Shown here piece after piece: positions 9,171 through 18,582 of a stretch of 64,000 bases of DNA. This DNA is from Dyella nitratireducens. GTDB lineage: Bacteria > Pseudomonadota > Gammaproteobacteria > Xanthomonadales > Rhodanobacteraceae. The translations under genes were made by a program, and so were the position numbers. The DNA lies in contig NZ_BMJA01000001.1 in NCBI RefSeq assembly GCF_014642835.1, forward strand, positions 1,165,102-1,229,101. The letters run 5' to 3'. The notes below the pieces were generated by a model. That model did not search any database. It saw nothing but the letters and a program-made list of their open reading frames with translations, and had not been told where the DNA came from. The first letter of the stretch is position 1. Each line of letters begins with the position of its first letter.

Positions 9171-10184
9171 ATGGCCATCAAGGTCGCCATCAATGGTTAC
9201 GGTCGTATCGGCCGCAATACTCTGCGCGCGCTGTACGAAGCCAAGCGCACGAACGAAATCCAGATCGTCGCGGTGAACGACCTCGGCAACGCCGAGACCA
9301 ACGCGCACCTCACGCAATACGACACCGCCCACGGCCGGTTCCCGGGCGAAGTGTCGGTCGATGGCGGCGAGCTGGTCGTCAATGGCGATCGCATCAAGGT
9401 CTGCGCCGAGCGCGACCCGTCCAAGCTGCCGTGGGGTGACCTCGGCATCGATGTGGTGCTGGAATGCACGGGCCTGTTCACGTCAAAGGCCAAGGCCGGC
9501 GCACATCTTGCTGCCGGCGCCAAGAAGGTGATCATCTCCGCCCCCGGCGACAAGGACGTGGACGGCACCTTCGTGTACGGCGTTAACCACGACAAGATCA
9601 CTGCGTCGCACCAGGTGATCTCCAACGCCTCCTGCACCACCAACTGCCTGGCGCCGCTGGCCAAGGTGCTGCACGAAAAGATCGGCATCGTGCACGGCCT
9701 GATGACTACCATTCACGCCTATACCAACGACCAGGTGCTGACGGACGTCTACCACTCCGACCTGCGCCGCGCCCGCTCCGCCACGCATTCGCAGATCCCG
9801 ACCAAGACCGGCGCCGCCGCCGCGGTGGGTCTGGTGCTGCCGGAACTGGCCGGCAAGCTGGATGGCTTCGCGATCCGCGTACCGACCATCAACGTGTCGG
9901 TGGTAGACCTCTCCTTCGTGGCTGCACGCAACACCACCAAGGAAGAAATCGATGCCGCCATCAACGAAGCCGCCAACGGCGCGCTGAAGAACATCCTGGC
10001 GGTGAACACCAAGCCGCTGGTGTCGATCGACTTCAACCACAATGCCCATTCCTCCATCTACGATTCGACGCAGACGCGCGTCATGGGCGGCACGTTGGTG
10101 AAGGTGCTCAGCTGGTATGACAACGAATGGGGCTTCTCCAACCGCATGCTGGATATGACCAAGGCGTTGCTGGCGGCGAAGTAA
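9171..10184 (+). CDS. gapA: Glyceraldehyde-3-phosphate dehydrogenase, type I
   Basis: 337 residues, normal length. It oxidises glyceraldehyde-3-phosphate to 1,3-bisphosphoglycerate with NAD(P). The Rossmann start is [16 protein letters not shown]. The active-site motif [12 protein letters not shown] has catalytic Cys155, the His is in [10 protein letters not shown], and the C-terminal [12 protein letters not shown] is present. GGAGG lies 10 bases before the ATG. A TAGAAT element at about 9096 could be a -10 box, with no confident -35. A strong terminator follows. Confidence 0.97.
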   Translation: MAIKVAINGYGRIGRNTLRALYEAKRTNEIQIVAVNDLGNAETNAHLTQYDTAHGRFPGEVSVDGGELVVNGDRIKVCAERDPSKLPWGDLGIDVVLECTGLFTSKAKAGAHLAAGAKKVIISAPGDKDVDGTFVYGVNHDKITASHQVISNASCTTNCLAPLAKVLHEKIGIVHGLMTTIHAYTNDQVLTDVYHSDLRRARSATHSQIPTKTGAAAAVGLVLPELAGKLDGFAIRVPTINVSVVDLSFVAARNTTKEEIDAAINEAANGALKNILAVNTKPLVSIDFNHNAHSSIYDSTQTRVMGGTLVKVLSWYDNEWGFSNRMLDMTKALLAAK

Positions 10185-10201
10185 GCTGAACCATCTGCTG
10201 C

Positions 10202-10232
10202 AAAAAAAAGCCGGGCGTGCCCGGCTTTTTTC
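10202..10232 (+). terminator. Rho-independent terminator of gapA
   Basis: The stem AGCCGGGC/GCCCGGCT with a 2-base loop is flanked by an A-run before and a T-run after. It lies 18 bases past the gapA stop. Confidence 0.92.
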
Positions 10233-10291
10233 TTGTCCTGAGCGTCCTCTTGCCGCATGAGCACCTTGTCCACCGGGAGTATCATGACGGC

Positions 10292-10705
10292 ATGCAAGAA
10301 CCATCCAAACTCGACCCTTCGCAGATCGCGCTGCTGGTCGATCGCTTCTACGAGAAAGTGCGGGCCGACCCTTTACTAGGCCCCGTTTTCAACGCCGCCG
10401 TCCACGACTGGGACGAACATAAGCGCACGCTGACCTCGTTCTGGAGTTCCGTGGCGTTGCGCGCCAATAGCTATCGCGGCAATCCCATGGCGGTACACCG
10501 TATGCAGCCCAGCATTCGCACCGAACATTTCGAGCGCTGGCTGTCGCTATGGAAGACCACGACACGCGAAGTGCTGGATGAGGACGACGCCAGGCTCATG
10601 CTTGAACATGCCGATCGCATTGGTCGCAGCCTGCGCTTGGGAATGGGCCTGCCGGAACATCTCGGCAAGAATCCGTTCGCCATTCCCGTGATCGGTCGTA
10701 GCTGA
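10292..10705 (+). CDS. Group III truncated haemoglobin
   Basis: 137 residues. The sequence LVDRFYEKVRADPLLGPVF at the N-terminus is the B-helix region with Phe-Tyr at the distal site. FWSSVALRANSYRGNPMAVHRMQP and HFERWLSLW contain the proximal His region and the Trp conserved in group III (P-type) globins. Such proteins bind oxygen or nitric oxide and are linked to NO or redox protection. The ATG at 10292 is 12 bases after GGGAG; an ATG at 10284 is out of frame. The frame extends upstream only into the gapA terminator. Confidence 0.88.
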   Translation: MQEPSKLDPSQIALLVDRFYEKVRADPLLGPVFNAAVHDWDEHKRTLTSFWSSVALRANSYRGNPMAVHRMQPSIRTEHFERWLSLWKTTTREVLDEDDARLMLEHADRIGRSLRLGMGLPEHLGKNPFAIPVIGRS

Positions 10706-10720
10706 GCAGAACTGCTGCAC

Positions 10721-10756
10721 ATATCCATCGCCTCGCTTCAATGAGGCGATGGATAT
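10721..10756. terminator. Long inverted repeat between convergent genes
   Basis: Perfect 14-bp arms, ATATCCATCGCCTC and GAGGCGATGGATAT, with an 8-base loop lie between the globin gene and convergent tpx. No T-run is present, so this is a structural or bidirectional terminator by position. Confidence 0.65.
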
Positions 10757-10766
10757 CGCAATCCTC

Positions 10767-11267
10767 TCAACCCAACGCTTTCAGTGCCGCATCGTAATTC
10801 GGCTCGTTGGCAATCTCGCCAACCAGTTCGGTGTGCAGCACTTGATCGTGCTCATCCAGCACCACGACTGCACGTGCAGCGAGACCGGTCAGCGGACCGG
10901 AAGCGATCGCAACGCCGTAGTGCTTGAGGAAATCATGTCCACGCATGGTCGATAGAGTGACAACGTTGTTGAGGCCCTCTGCGCCACAGAACCGCGCCTG
11001 AGCAAAGGGCAGGTCGGCCGAGATGCAAAGCACGACAGTATTATCGAGCTGGCTGGCCTTTTCGTTGAACCGGCGCACCGACGTGGCGCAGGTTGGCGTA
11101 TCGACGCTGGGGAAAATATTGAGCACCTTGCGCTTGCCGTCGAAACTGGCGAGCGCCGCGTCGGAAAGATCCTTGGCGACAAGGCTAAACGCAGGTGCCT
11201 TGTTGCCGACGGCCGGCAGCTGGCCGTCGACTTGAACCGGATTACCTTTGAGAGTGACTTGGGACAT
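10767..11267 (-). CDS. tpx: Thiol peroxidase (2-Cys, Tpx type)
   Basis: 166 residues. It reduces hydrogen and alkyl peroxides, recycled by thioredoxin. The peroxidatic cysteine is in [14 protein letters not shown] (Cys60) and the resolving cysteine in ARFCGAEGL (Cys94), the same spacing as in E. coli Tpx. The N-terminus [18 protein letters not shown] is standard. AGGAG lies 6 bases before the ATG. It is monocistronic and convergent with the globin gene. Confidence 0.96.
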   Translation of the reverse strand: MSQVTLKGNPVQVDGQLPAVGNKAPAFSLVAKDLSDAALASFDGKRKVLNIFPSVDTPTCATSVRRFNEKASQLDNTVVLCISADLPFAQARFCGAEGLNNVVTLSTMRGHDFLKHYGVAIASGPLTGLAARAVVVLDEHDQVLHTELVGEIANEPNYDAALKALG

Positions 11268-11353
11268 GGAAATCTCCTGGCGTCTGTGAGGGGGGATCGC
11301 CGGAAGATAACGCCGATGCCGCGGCGCGTCACCTGTTCATACCGATGCTCGTG

Positions 11354-11373
11354 ATCCCGGCAAGCGCCGGGAT
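11354..11373. repeat. CCGGC-type palindromic repeat
   Basis: The stem ATCCCGGC / GCCGGGAT with tetraloop AAGC lies just downstream of fahA. It belongs to the widespread GTCATTCCCGGC-like intergenic palindromes seen elsewhere in this window (45721, 48285, 57457, 58953). Confidence 0.65.
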
Positions 11374-11381
11374 TCACCGCA

Positions 11382-12365
11382 TTACTTCAAAGGCGCAACA
11401 ACTTGCTCGATCGCACCGAAGATCGAAACACCCTGCTTGTCGGTGATTTCGATACGCAAGCTGTCGCCGAACGTCAGGAACGGTGTGCTCGGCTTGCCAT
11501 CGCGCAGCGTTTCCACCGTGCGCTGCTCGGCCAAGCAGGAGGCACCCTTGCTGGTGTCTTCGTTGGCGATGGTGCCGGAGCCGACGATGGTGCCCGCCGT
11601 CAGCGGCCGTGTCTTGGCGGCATGCGCCACGAGCTGGGCGAAATTGAACTGCATGTCGACGCCGCATTCGGCTTCGCCGAACCACTTGCCGTTGAGCCAG
11701 GTAAGCATCGGCAAGTGAAGCTTCTCGCCTTGCCAGGCATCACCGAGTTCATCCGGCGTGACGAACACCGGCGACAACGCCGAACGCGGTTTCGATTGGA
11801 GGAAGCCGAAACCCTTGGCGAGTTCGCCGGGAATGAGGTTACGCAAGCTGACATCGTTGATCAGGCCAATGAGTTGGATGTGGCCAACGGCCTGCTCGGC
11901 GGTGACGGCCATCGGTACGTCGTCGGTGATGACGATGATTTCGGCTTCCAGGTCGATGCCGTAATCCTCGCTCGGCACCACAACGGGATCGCGAGGTCCC
12001 AGGAAGCCTGCGCTGGTTGCCTGGTACATCAGCGGATCGACGTAGAACGACTCGGGCACTTCAGCACCACGCGCACGACGCACGCGTTCGACGTGCGGTA
12101 GATAGGCGCTACCGTCGACGAATTCATAAGCGCGTGGTAGCGGTGCCGCCAGCGCAGACATATCCAGCGCAAACGCGCCGACTGCTTTACCTGCGTTGAG
12201 TTCATCCGACAAGGCATTCAGGCGTGGCGCGATGTTTGACCAATCGTCCAGCGCCGCCTGCATGGTCGGCGCAATGCCGGTGGCCTTCGCCGCCCGCTGC
12301 AAATCGCGACTGACTACAATCAGCGTGCCATCACGGCCGCCTTCCTTGAGACTGCCCAGTTTCAT
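11382..12365 (-). CDS. fahA: Fumarylacetoacetate hydrolase family protein
   Basis: 327 residues. By context it is the last enzyme of tyrosine degradation, splitting fumarylacetoacetate to fumarate and acetoacetate. The FAH fold is visible in DYGIDLEAEIIVITDD (metal-binding acidic residues), LINDVSLRNLIP, GFGFLQSKPRSALSPVFVTP, and TIVGSGTIANED. GGAG lies 7 bases before the ATG. It is 98 bases downstream of hmgA on the same strand, so the order is hpd-hmgA-fahA. A maleylacetoacetate isomerase gene (maiA) is not in the window. Confidence 0.9.
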   Translation of the reverse strand: MKLGSLKEGGRDGTLIVVSRDLQRAAKATGIAPTMQAALDDWSNIAPRLNALSDELNAGKAVGAFALDMSALAAPLPRAYEFVDGSAYLPHVERVRRARGAEVPESFYVDPLMYQATSAGFLGPRDPVVVPSEDYGIDLEAEIIVITDDVPMAVTAEQAVGHIQLIGLINDVSLRNLIPGELAKGFGFLQSKPRSALSPVFVTPDELGDAWQGEKLHLPMLTWLNGKWFGEAECGVDMQFNFAQLVAHAAKTRPLTAGTIVGSGTIANEDTSKGASCLAEQRTVETLRDGKPSTPFLTFGDSLRIEITDKQGVSIFGAIEQVVAPLK

Positions 12366-12463
12366 GCATTCACTCCATCGACTGCGTTACACGCAGCCTT
12401 CCACGTGATCAACCTGCGGCGGCGCAACGGCGCCCGCCATCGGATTATTTTGCCATGCGCGTT

Positions 12464-13762
12464 TCACGCGTGCTCCGCATCGAAATGCTTGGCGATGCCT
12501 TGCCAGCACTGGTAATAGTCGTGCTGCAATTGCGGCGCGGCCAGCGCCTGCTTGGTGGGATGGATCACCTTGCGCGTTTCGAGCATGAAGGCCATCGTAC
12601 CGGTGATGTGGTCCGGCTTGCTGACGTCGGCCTTGCTGGCCTTTTCAAAGGTTGCCGCATCCGGACCATGTCCGCTCATGCAGTTGTGCAAACTGGCACC
12701 GCCGGGCGCGAAACCACCGGCCTTGGCGTCGTACACGCCTTCGATCAGGCCCATGAATTCGCTGGCGATGTTGCGATGGAAATATGGCGGACGAAAAGTA
12801 TGTTCGGCCACCAGCCAGCGCGGCGGGAAGATCACGAAATCCACGTTGGCCGTGCCGGGTGTGTCGCTGGGCGAGGTCAGCACGGTGAAGATGGACGGGT
12901 CGGGATGATCGACACTGATCGAGCCAACCGTGTTGAAGCAGGTCAGATCGTATTTATAGGGCGCATAGTTGCCATGCCAAGCCACCACATCCAGCGGAGA
13001 GTGGTCGATGCCCGCCTTCCATAGCGCGCCCTGGAATTTCACGATCAGCTCAAAATCGCCTTCGACGTCTTCATAAGCTGCGAGTGGCGCCAGGAAGTCG
13101 CGCGGCAAAGCCATGGCGTTGGCGCCGATCGGACCAAGATCCGGCAAACGGAACAGCGCACCGAAGTTTTCCGCGACGTAGCCGCGCGCTTCGGCATCCA
13201 TCAGTTCCACACGGAAACGCACGCCACGCGGAATCACCGCGACTTCCAGCGGCTTGATCTCCAGCACGCCCAATTCGGTAGCGATGCGTAAACGCCCCAA
13301 CTGCGGCACGATCAACAGCTCGCCATCCGCGTTGTAGAAGAAACGCCCTTGCATCGAGCGGTTGGTAACGTACATGTGGATGCCACAACCGGCCTGCTCG
13401 GCGGAACCGCCGTTGCCGGCGATGGTTACCAGGCCGTCGACGAAATCCGTCGGCTGCGACGGTAGCGGCAACGGATCCCAGCGCAGCTGATTCGGCGTGG
13501 CCGGCACTTCATCGAAACGGTTGTGGAAACTGGCATGCGCAAGCGGCTCGAATGGCCTGTGCATCGCGGCCGGCCGAATGCGGTACAACCAGCTGCGGCG
13601 ATTGGTGTGGCGCGGCGCGGTAAAGGCACTGCCGGACAGTTGTTCCGCATACAAACCATGCGCGACGCGCTGCGGCGAATTCTGGCCAGCCGGAAGTATG
13701 CCTGGAATGGCCTCGCTGGCGAATTCGTTGCCGAAGCCGGATTGGTAGCCGTTCGATTGCAT
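12464..13762 (-). CDS. hmgA: Homogentisate 1,2-dioxygenase
   Basis: 432 residues. It opens the homogentisate ring with iron(II) and oxygen to give maleylacetoacetate. The family start [17 protein letters not shown] is present. The iron ligands are in the C-terminal cupin: [18 protein letters not shown] (His and Glu) and [10 protein letters not shown] (His). The ATG at 13762 gives [11 protein letters not shown]; a GTG four codons upstream (13774) is a possible alternative, as no strong ribosome site decides between them. It is the middle gene of the tyrosine/phenylalanine catabolic cluster. Confidence 0.96.
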   Translation of the reverse strand: MQSNGYQSGFGNEFASEAIPGILPAGQNSPQRVAHGLYAEQLSGSAFTAPRHTNRRSWLYRIRPAAMHRPFEPLAHASFHNRFDEVPATPNQLRWDPLPLPSQPTDFVDGLVTIAGNGGSAEQAGCGIHMYVTNRSMQGRFFYNADGELLIVPQLGRLRIATELGVLEIKPLEVAVIPRGVRFRVELMDAEARGYVAENFGALFRLPDLGPIGANAMALPRDFLAPLAAYEDVEGDFELIVKFQGALWKAGIDHSPLDVVAWHGNYAPYKYDLTCFNTVGSISVDHPDPSIFTVLTSPSDTPGTANVDFVIFPPRWLVAEHTFRPPYFHRNIASEFMGLIEGVYDAKAGGFAPGGASLHNCMSGHGPDAATFEKASKADVSKPDHITGTMAFMLETRKVIHPTKQALAAPQLQHDYYQCWQGIAKHFDAEHA

Positions 13763-13901
13763 CGTGGGTATCACTCTTGCCTGGCTTTTTATCCCTCTTC
13801 CCTCGACGAAAGAGACGGGGATGAGGGGCTGATCATGCGGGAATGCACATCAAGGCAAGGTTCTTTTCAGGCTTGAGGCAAGCCTTGTCCCCTCACCCCA
13901 A

Positions 13902-13926
13902 CCCCTCTCTCCAGAGGAGAGAGGGG
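13902..13926. repeat. Palindrome between hpd and hmgA
   Basis: An 11-bp perfect stem, CCCCTCTCTCC / GGAGAGAGGGG, with loop AGA lies nine bases after the hpd stop. It resembles the CCCTCTCC hairpin after tkt. It could partly separate hpd from hmgA expression. Confidence 0.6.
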
Positions 13927-13934
13927 CCTGAAAA

Positions 13935-15029
13935 TTACAGCACGCCGCGGCGCATCTGGTCGCGCTCGATCGACTCGAACAGCGCCTGGAAGTTGCCTTC
14001 GCCGAAGCCTTCGTTGCCTTTGCGCTGGATGATCTCGAAGAAGATCGGGCCGATATTGTTTTGCGTGAAGATCTGCAGCAGTTTGCGCTGCTTCGTCTCC
14101 GGATCGGCGTCGATCAGGATCTTGTTCTTCGCCAGCCGCGGCACATCCTCGCCGTGGTTCGGAATGCGCATGTCGACCACGTCGAAATAGGTATCGGGCG
14201 TATCCAGAAACGCGACATTCTTCGCACGCATCGCCTCCACCGTTTCGTAGATGTTGTCGGTGAAGCAGGCGATGTGCTGAATACCTTCACCATGATAGGC
14301 GTCGAGGTATTCGTTGATCTGGCTCTTCGGATCGCTCGATTCGTTGAGCGGAATGCGTACGATGCCGTCCGGCGCGGTCATCGCTTTCGACACCAGGCCG
14401 GTCTTCGCACCCTTGATGTCGAAGTAGCGGATCTCGCGGAAATTGAACAGCCGCTCATAGTAATCGGACCACTTCTGCATGTTGCCGAAGTACAGGTTGT
14501 GCGTGAGGTGGTCGATGAAGGTGAGGCCGAAGCCGACCGGATGCTGGTTGGCACCCGGCACCGGCTCGTAGTCGCCGTCATACACGTCCCCGGCATGGCC
14601 GTAACGATCCACCAGATACAGCATGCAGTCACCGATCCCTTTTACCACGGGAGCGTTCACCGCCTTGGTATCGACCCTGTCACTCACGGCCTCGCCGCCA
14701 TTGGCCAGTACCGCCTTCAGCACGTCATCGGCGGGCTTGTTGAAGCGGATCGCGAAGCCGCAGGCGCAGGGACCGTGCTTGGCGGCGAAGTCGGCAGCGA
14801 AGGAATCCGGATCTTCATTGACCAGGAAGTTCACGTCACCCTGGCGGTACACCGTGATGGCGCGGCGCTTGTGCTTGAGCACCGCCGTAAAGCCCATGTT
14901 CTGGAATAACCTATGCAAATCGCCGGCTCGGCCCGCCGGGGCGGCGAATTCAACGAATTCGAATCCGTTGATGCCCATGGGGTTCTCGAAGGTGGTGACG
15001 TGCATGCCGAGATTGGGTTGGGCGTTCAT
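13935..15029 (-). CDS. hpd: 4-Hydroxyphenylpyruvate dioxygenase
   Basis: 364 residues. It converts 4-hydroxyphenylpyruvate to homogentisate. The two vicinal-oxygen-chelate domains are clear, and the C-terminal domain carries the iron triad: His in LTFIDHLTHN, His in EGIQHIACFT, and Glu in IGPIFFEIIQRKG. GFGEGNFQALFESIERDQ is the family C-terminal helix. The ATG at 15029 has AGGAG at spacing 6. It is divergent from a MarR gene 125 bases away, with a palindromic candidate operator between them. Confidence 0.97.
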   Translation of the reverse strand: MNAQPNLGMHVTTFENPMGINGFEFVEFAAPAGRAGDLHRLFQNMGFTAVLKHKRRAITVYRQGDVNFLVNEDPDSFAADFAAKHGPCACGFAIRFNKPADDVLKAVLANGGEAVSDRVDTKAVNAPVVKGIGDCMLYLVDRYGHAGDVYDGDYEPVPGANQHPVGFGLTFIDHLTHNLYFGNMQKWSDYYERLFNFREIRYFDIKGAKTGLVSKAMTAPDGIVRIPLNESSDPKSQINEYLDAYHGEGIQHIACFTDNIYETVEAMRAKNVAFLDTPDTYFDVVDMRIPNHGEDVPRLAKNKILIDADPETKQRKLLQIFTQNNIGPIFFEIIQRKGNEGFGEGNFQALFESIERDQMRRGVL

Positions 15030-15113
15030 GGCGCTCTCCTGATGAAGTCGATGCGCGACGACGGCGATGTCAGCGTTCCACCACATGCCATCATCGGATT
15101 CATACGCCCCTTA

Positions 15114-15131
15114 TAGTTACATTTGAAACTA
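15114..15131. promoter_or_regulatory. Candidate MarR operator between hpd and marR
   Basis: An inverted repeat, TAGTT - 8 bases - AACTA, lies in the AT-rich hpd/marR intergenic region, ending 22 bases before the marR ATG. The size (18 bp) and dyad symmetry suit a MarR dimer. The regulatory link is inferred from position. Confidence 0.5.
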
Positions 15132-15153
15132 ATTGCAAGGAACACCGCCACAA

Positions 15154-15645
15154 ATGTCCCATCCGCGCAAGCCAGCCCCCGCTGGAGCCGAACACGCCCC
15201 CCTCGAACTCGAGCGTTTCCTGCCCTATCAACTGTCGATTCTTTCGAACACGGTGAGCCAGGCGATCGCGAACGACTACCAGCGCCGCTACGACCTCAGC
15301 ATGACCGAGTGGCGCGTGATGGCAGTATTGGCCCGTTTTCACGGGCTATCCGCGCGGGAAGTAGCCGAACGCACGGCGATGGACAAGGTGGCAGTGAGCC
15401 GCGCGCTGGCCGGTCTGGTCGAAGCCGGCCGTGTGCATCGGGAAACTCATGGCAACGACAAGCGCCGCTCGGTGCTAAGCCTGACGGAGGCAGGCTGGCA
15501 GATCCACGATGACGTGGCGCCCATGGCGCGTGCGCACGAGCGCGAGTTGCTAGCCAGGCTGGATGAGAACGAACGTCAGTGGCTGACACGCATCCTGGAC
15601 AAACTGCTGGAAGACGCACCAGGAATGAAACCAGGCGAGCGCTGA
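15154..15645 (+). CDS. MarR-family transcriptional regulator
   Basis: 163 residues. The winged-helix DNA-binding domain is visible: LSMTEWRVMAVLARFHGLSAREVAERTAMDKVAVSRALAGL (helix-turn-helix), then the wing VHRETHGNDKRRSVLSLTEAG. The ATG at 15154 gives MSHPRKPAP; AAGGA lies 12 bases upstream, and a TTG at 15133 is a possible earlier start. Its divergent placement next to hpd suggests control of tyrosine/homogentisate catabolism in response to an aromatic intermediate. It ends 30 bases from the convergent transporter gene. Confidence 0.88.
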   Translation: MSHPRKPAPAGAEHAPLELERFLPYQLSILSNTVSQAIANDYQRRYDLSMTEWRVMAVLARFHGLSAREVAERTAMDKVAVSRALAGLVEAGRVHRETHGNDKRRSVLSLTEAGWQIHDDVAPMARAHERELLARLDENERQWLTRILDKLLEDAPGMKPGER

Positions 15646-15674
15646 AACGCTTCAGCGCTCGCTGCTTGCCCTCG

Positions 15675-17183
15675 CTATTTCACACCGTGCATCAAGCGGT
15701 TCACCAGCGGTGAAATCAACAGCAGCAGCACGCCGGATCCCGCCAGCACATAGAAGCAGAAGGTGAACCCGCTCAGGGCCGAGGCCGCCGTCATGCCGGT
15801 GGCACCACTGATATGCGAGGCCAGCATGCCGGAGAGATTGCCGCCCAAGGCGGTGGATAGGAACCAGCCGCCCAGCCCAAGCCCCACCAATCGCGGCGGT
15901 GCCAGCTTGGTCACCATCGACAGGCCGATCGGCGAGAGGCACAGCTCGCCTACCGACTGGAACAGGTAGCACATCGCCAGCGGCCAGAACGGAATCAGTC
16001 CGTGAGGATCGATCAGGTGCGACAAGGCATAGATCAGGCTGATGAAGCCGACACCCTCGAAGATCAACCCCAGGCCGAACTTGCGCGGAATGGAAGGCTC
16101 CTTGTGGCGCTTGGCCAGCCAGCCCCAGGCCAGCGCGGTCACCGGCGCCAGCGCCACCACCCACAGCGGCGTCATCGCCTGGAACCAGCCCACGGGGAAC
16201 ATCCAGCCGCCGAACATCTGCCGATCCACCAGGTTTTCGGCCAGGAAATTGAAGGTGGTGCCGAACAGGTAATAGAACACCCAGAACAGCACGTTGAAAG
16301 CGAAGATGATCAGCATGGCGATAACGCGATGGAGCTGCACGCGATCGTGACGCAAGGCTTCGGCAATCAGCACCACCACCATGCCGACGAACAGCACACC
16401 CATTACCCATTGCAGACCCACGGCACCCAGCTTGGCGAGCAGCAGATACGTCACCGGCACGGCGATCGCCACGCCAACCACCACTTGCAGCACACGCATA
16501 CGGCTCTCGCTGCCCGGCGCCGGACGCCCCACGCCACGCAAGCCACGCCGCCCGAACCAGAACCACAGTAGGCTCAAAAGCATGCCCACACCGGCCGCTG
16601 CGAACACGATGCGGAAGTTCTGCTGCAGCGGTGTCTTGGTGAAATAGCTGGCCATCCAGCCGGTGATGATTGGCGCCAGGAAGGCACCGCAGTTGATGCC
16701 CATGTAGAACAGCGTAAAGCCGCGATCTCGGCGTTCGTCGCCAGGCGGGTAGAGCTGCCCCACCATCGAGGAGATATTCGGCTTAAACAGAGCATCACCC
16801 ACGATCACCATCGCCAATCCGAACAGCAAGGCATCGCGGCTAGGGATCATCAGCACAAACAGGCCCGCCGACATGACCACAGCACCGAGCAAGATCGAGC
16901 GCTGATAGCCGATGATCTTATCGGCCACGTAGCCCCCAAACACACCGAAGGCAAACGCCAGCGCTACGTAAGCACCGAAGATACTGCTGGCCCAGCCCTG
17001 CCCGGTGGGATCACCGTTGTAGAACTGCGCTACGGCATACAGCGCCAGCACCCAGCTGAGGCTGTAGTACGCGAAGCGCTCCCAGAACTCCGTCATGAAC
17101 AGCATCCACAACGGGCGCGGGTGGCCAAACAGTTGTGGAAAGTCGGGCGTGGCCTGGACGCCGGCTTCGGAATGCTGGTTCAC
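15675..17183 (-). CDS. POT/PTR-family proton-coupled peptide transporter
   Basis: 502 residues, about 12-14 membrane segments. It imports di- and tripeptides with protons. POT signatures are present: the E-x-x-E-R-F-x-Y-Y motif as EFWERFAYYS near the N-terminus and FYMGINCGAFLAPIITG (PTR2 signature). GTG at 17183 is the start, preceded by AGGGG at spacing 7. The first internal ATG would delete the region before the first membrane helix. Its position beside tyrosine and tryptophan catabolic genes fits use of peptides as amino-acid source. Confidence 0.92.
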   Translation of the reverse strand: MNQHSEAGVQATPDFPQLFGHPRPLWMLFMTEFWERFAYYSLSWVLALYAVAQFYNGDPTGQGWASSIFGAYVALAFAFGVFGGYVADKIIGYQRSILLGAVVMSAGLFVLMIPSRDALLFGLAMVIVGDALFKPNISSMVGQLYPPGDERRDRGFTLFYMGINCGAFLAPIITGWMASYFTKTPLQQNFRIVFAAAGVGMLLSLLWFWFGRRGLRGVGRPAPGSESRMRVLQVVVGVAIAVPVTYLLLAKLGAVGLQWVMGVLFVGMVVVLIAEALRHDRVQLHRVIAMLIIFAFNVLFWVFYYLFGTTFNFLAENLVDRQMFGGWMFPVGWFQAMTPLWVVALAPVTALAWGWLAKRHKEPSIPRKFGLGLIFEGVGFISLIYALSHLIDPHGLIPFWPLAMCYLFQSVGELCLSPIGLSMVTKLAPPRLVGLGLGGWFLSTALGGNLSGMLASHISGATGMTAASALSGFTFCFYVLAGSGVLLLLISPLVNRLMHGVK

Positions 17184-17378
17184 GAGGTTACCCCTTTGGC
17201 TTCAATCAAATTTAAGAAGATGTAACGAGCCAAACGCATTCCGTCAAATGCAACGCAGCAACATGGGCCAGCTATCGCCTCGGCGAAGGCCAATATCTAT
17301 TCCGAATACCTTGCACAAAACGCTCAAACTGGCATGTTCTTGCGCATCTCGCTCGGCATGTCTGCGATGCCCTGTCGC

Positions 17379-17449
17379 GTAGGTTGGGGTGCAAACCCCA
17401 ACATGGAGATGCATGCGCATGAGAGCGTTGGGGTTTGCACCCAACCCAC
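17379..17449. repeat. GTAG-headed REP pair (copy 2, right arm degenerate)
   Basis: The left arm is canonical (GTAG, GTTGGGGT-GCAA-ACCCCAAC). The right arm has lost one C in the stem and ends CCCAC instead of CCTAC. It sits 15 bases downstream of kynA, between kynA and the POT gene's upstream region. Confidence 0.85.
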
Positions 17450-17463
17450 AAATCAGCGCATCT

Positions 17464-18312
17464 CTAGCTTCCCAATACGGTGCGCACATCCAGCAGCTCA
17501 GGAAAGAACTCCAGGTCCAGCGCCTTCTTCAAGAAGGCAACGCCAGAGGAACCTCCCGTGCCGCGCCGGTGTCCGATGATCCGCTCCACTGTTTTCATAT
17601 GGCGGAAACGCCAAAGCTGGAAACTCTCTTCCATGTCCACCAGTTGCTCGCACATGTGGTACTCCGGCCAGAACGCCGCACGCTGTTCATAGATGCGCTT
17701 GAACACCGGCAATAAATCTTCATGGCGCTGATACGGTTCGCTCCAATCACGCTCGATCCGCGCGGCCGGCACGGCATGGCCGCGGCGCGCAAGATAGCGC
17801 AGGAATTCGTCGTACAAACCGGGCGCTTCCAGCGCGTCACGCAAACGCGCCTGCGCCGCCGGATCATATTCGAACACCTTGAGCATCTGTGCATTCTTGT
17901 TGCCCAGCATGAACTCGATGATGCGGTATTGCAGCGATTGAAAGCCGGACGACGAACCCAGCGCGTCGCGAAATTCCAGGTATTCCGACGGGGTCAGCGT
18001 CTCCAGCACCGCCCACTGTTCGAACATCTGCCGCTGCACGTGCTTCACGCGCGCAAGAATTTTCAGGCACTCGTTCACATCATCCACACGCAGATGCGCG
18101 ATGGCCGAGGTCAGTTCATGGATGATCAGCTTCATCCACAGTTCGGCCACTTGGTGCATCACAATGAACAGCATTTCGTCGTGATGCGGAGGCTGGGTGA
18201 GCGGCTGCTGTGCGGCAAGCAGTTGATCCAACCGCAGATAGCCTCCATAAGTCGTCCGGCCGCTCAGGTCGAGTTCGATGCCTGCCTCGAGGTCCCGCTG
18301 GTTTTCCGTCAT
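17464..18312 (-). CDS. kynA: Tryptophan 2,3-dioxygenase
   Basis: 282 residues. This haem enzyme opens the indole ring of tryptophan to N-formylkynurenine, the first step of the kynurenine route. Family motifs: [32 protein letters not shown] (with the active-site Phe and His), [17 protein letters not shown], and near the C-terminus [23 protein letters not shown], which includes the proximal haem His. The ATG at 18312 has no strong Shine-Dalgarno. It is divergent from pdhA. Later kynurenine genes are not in the window. Confidence 0.96.
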   Translation of the reverse strand: MTENQRDLEAGIELDLSGRTTYGGYLRLDQLLAAQQPLTQPPHHDEMLFIVMHQVAELWMKLIIHELTSAIAHLRVDDVNECLKILARVKHVQRQMFEQWAVLETLTPSEYLEFRDALGSSSGFQSLQYRIIEFMLGNKNAQMLKVFEYDPAAQARLRDALEAPGLYDEFLRYLARRGHAVPAARIERDWSEPYQRHEDLLPVFKRIYEQRAAFWPEYHMCEQLVDMEESFQLWRFRHMKTVERIIGHRRGTGGSSGVAFLKKALDLEFFPELLDVRTVLGS

Positions 18313-18582
18313 GGCGCCCGCAAACCCGCAAAAAAATGGAATGTTAACCGTTATGACGAACCCCTACGTACGGAGTCGCATGCTGCAGTGTACCTTGCGA
18401 TGCAGCAAGGCGGCCTGCTAAAAAATGCCGTTTGTCTGGGTCCAAAAGGTCGCTCTGACTACACACACAACGTGGTGACGCCCACGTAAAATAAGTCAAA
18501 GCATCCGCAGCGCGCCTGGCCCCACTGGATGGGCCGCGCCTCCCCCCGCACCGTTTTCCCCTACCCTTTCCGGGAGCGAGTC

